Positions 32,988 to 34,337 of a stretch of 34,337 nt of DNA are shown one piece after another. The stretch comes from Candidatus Sulfotelmatobacter sp. Lineage in GTDB: Bacteria > Acidobacteriota > Terriglobia > Terriglobales > Acidobacteriaceae. A program made the position numbers and the translations under genes. The stretch lies in assembly GCA_030039165.1 (NCBI GenBank), contig JASHQM010000110.1, forward strand, positions 1-34,337, read 5' to 3'. The notes under the pieces are model-generated. The model made no database searches, was not told where the DNA came from, and was given only the letters and a program-made list of their open reading frames with translations. Positions within the stretch are counted from its first letter, which is position 1; each line of letters starts with the position of its first letter.

Positions 32988-34337
32988 TTACTCCGCCGCC
33001 TCCGAAGCTGTGCCCTCCGCCTGCGGCAAGAGCGTTCGTATTTCGAAGATGGAAATCATGGGGAGCAAGCGGCAGAACAAGAACATGGCAGCAAGAAACA
33101 TTCCGATGGTGCCGATGAATGTCATCCAGTCCCAGCGCGTCGGGTAGTACATGCCCCAGGAAGAATTCAGGAAGTCACGATGCAAGCTGACGACAACAAT
33201 GATGAATCGTTCCAGCCACATGCCGGTAAGAATCACGGTTGAGACCAGAAAGAGCAGCACCGGGCTGGTTCGGAATTTGCGAATCCACAAAACCTGAGGA
33301 ATAAAAATGTTGCAGGAGAGCAGCGAGTAATAGACGACAGAATAGGGACCATGCAGCCGGTTCCACAGCAGGAAAGCGTCATAACGATCGCCGCTGTACC
33401 AACCCATGAAGGCTTCCATACCGTAACCGTAAGCCACCATCAGCCCGGTCGCCAGCATGACCTTGGCAGAGTTCTGCAAGTGGCGTTCGGTGATAAAACC
33501 TTCCAGGCCATAAATTTTGCGGATGGGAATCGCTAGCATGAGCACCATGGCAAATCCGGAATAAATTGCACCCGCAACGAAATAGGGTGGGAAAATCGTA
33601 GTGTGCCACCCCGGGACAATGCCAATGGCAAAGTCGAAGCTCACCACCGTATGAACTGACAGGACAAGCGGAGTCGCCAGACCGGCCAGAAGCAGGTACG
33701 CCGTTTCATAGCGGTGCCAGTGCCGAGCCGAACCCCGCCATCCCATCGCCAGAATCCCATAGATCATCCGGACCCACGGCTTCACTGACCGATCGCGCAG
33801 GGTGCCAAGGTCAGGAATCAGCCCCATGAACCAAAATAAAAGCGAGATGGTTCCGTAGGTCGAGACGGCAAAAACGTCCCACATGAGCGGGCTGCGGAAC
33901 TGCGGCCAAACGCCCATGGTGTTGGGATACGGAAACAACCAGTAGGCCAGCCAGGGACGGCCGACGTGAAGCAGCGGGAAAAGCCCGGCGCAAGCTACGG
34001 CAAACAGCGTCATCGCCTCAGCGAAGCGGTTGATGGAATTGCGCCACGATTGCCGCAGCAAAAGAAGAATGGCGGAGATCAGCGTGCCGGCGTGGCCGAT
34101 TCCGATCCACCAGACGAAGTTGACGATGGCAAATCCCCAGCCGATGGGGATGGTCACGCCCCAGATACCGATGCCCTTCAAAAACAGGTAGCCGATGGCG
34201 TAAAGCAGCATCATCGTTAGCAGAAAGGCGATGCCGAAACCCACGAACCATCCATTGGACGTGGGACGGGTGAGGACGATCGAACTGATTTTTTCCGTGA
34301 CCGTAGCGAAAGTATGCCCAGGCTCGATCACCGGCGC
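32988..34337 (-). CDS. actC: Alternative complex III subunit C (NrfD-like quinol-binding subunit), 5' end outside window
   Basis: 449 residues are visible. The frame is open to the window edge (codons Ala-Pro precede a GTG at 34331), and family members carry this VIEPGHTFATVTEKIS segment some residues inside the protein, so the true start probably lies beyond the window. It is a polytopic protein with about ten membrane helices of the NrfD/PsrC family. Conserved stretches such as NFVWWIGIGHAGTLISAILLL (near residue 75), YWLFPYPN and SVHTVVSFDFA fit ActC, which binds quinol at the periplasmic side. Genes for the Fe-S subunit (actB) and pentaheme cytochrome (actA) would lie upstream of it, out of view. 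Confidence 0.94.
   Translation of the reverse strand, partial: APVIEPGHTFATVTEKISSIVLTRPTSNGWFVGFGIAFLLTMMLLYAIGYLFLKGIGIWGVTIPIGWGFAIVNFVWWIGIGHAGTLISAILLLLRQSWRNSINRFAEAMTLFAVACAGLFPLLHVGRPWLAYWLFPYPNTMGVWPQFRSPLMWDVFAVSTYGTISLLFWFMGLIPDLGTLRDRSVKPWVRMIYGILAMGWRGSARHWHRYETAYLLLAGLATPLVLSVHTVVSFDFAIGIVPGWHTTIFPPYFVAGAIYSGFAMVLMLAIPIRKIYGLEGFITERHLQNSAKVMLATGLMVAYGYGMEAFMGWYSGDRYDAFLLWNRLHGPYSVVYYSLLSCNIFIPQVLWIRKFRTSPVLLFLVSTVILTGMWLERFIIVVVSLHRDFLNSSWGMYYPTRWDWMTFIGTIGMFLAAMFLFCRLLPMISIFEIRTLLPQAEGTASEAAE

Overview
The window looks like chromosomal DNA of an Acidobacteriota bacterium, probably of the Koribacter/Terriglobia type. This is an inference. It rests on a 1.2-kb-codon Oar-like TonB receptor with an N-terminal carboxypeptidase-regulatory domain, large TolC paralogues in tandem, an alternative complex III (act) cluster joined to a caa3 oxidase, a cysteine-rich protein of unknown function, and REP-like repeats of a kind I associate with these genomes. 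Nothing looks like phage, plasmid, insertion sequence or CRISPR, and I saw no tRNA or rRNA gene.

Layout. 1-3290: the end of one TolC-type outer-membrane efflux gene and a complete paralogue in tandem. 3391-7238: lipA, then hslU and a DJ-1/PfpI gene on the minus strand, then a bactofilin with a strong terminator. 7369-12713: a TonB-dependent receptor-like outer-membrane protein and an MFS exporter, both minus strand. 12956-14961: a PilZ protein and a CpaE/TadZ-like ATPase. 15015-15250: a decayed universal stress protein gene. 15403-15438: two CRP/FNR-type dyads 22 bp apart. 15595-18892: a decaheme cytochrome c followed by an MtrB/PioB-type outer-membrane barrel. 18975-21921: a small coiled-coil protein, a receiver-PilZ protein, folK, a cysteine-rich unknown protein and an HU-type DNA-binding protein. 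22026-25148: a giant FAD/Fe-S oxidoreductase of the YdiJ/GlcD-GlpC fusion type. 25283-34337, all minus strand and closely packed: actC-actD-actE-actF, an unknown one-helix membrane protein, sco, then coxB-coxA-coxC-coxD.

How the parts fit. The rightmost 9 kb encode most of an aerobic electron-transfer chain: a quinol oxidase module (ACIII; actA and actB would lie beyond the right edge) feeding a caa3 oxidase of the A2 (YSHP) subtype, with a Sco copper chaperone. The FAD/Fe-S oxidoreductase next to it could feed electrons from a 2-hydroxy acid into the quinone pool. The decaheme-plus-barrel pair is a separate module that could carry electrons across the outer membrane, as MtrAB and PioAB do. 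Its upstream dyads suggest oxygen- or redox-responsive control.

The most interesting points are the MtrAB-like conduit with no surface cytochrome beside it, the paired dyads in front of it, the stress-protein relic they adjoin, two repeats that have become protein-coding sequence (in the FAD/Fe-S gene and in the tail of the unknown membrane protein), and two conserved-looking unknown proteins. I did not find a clear, wholly new multigene system.
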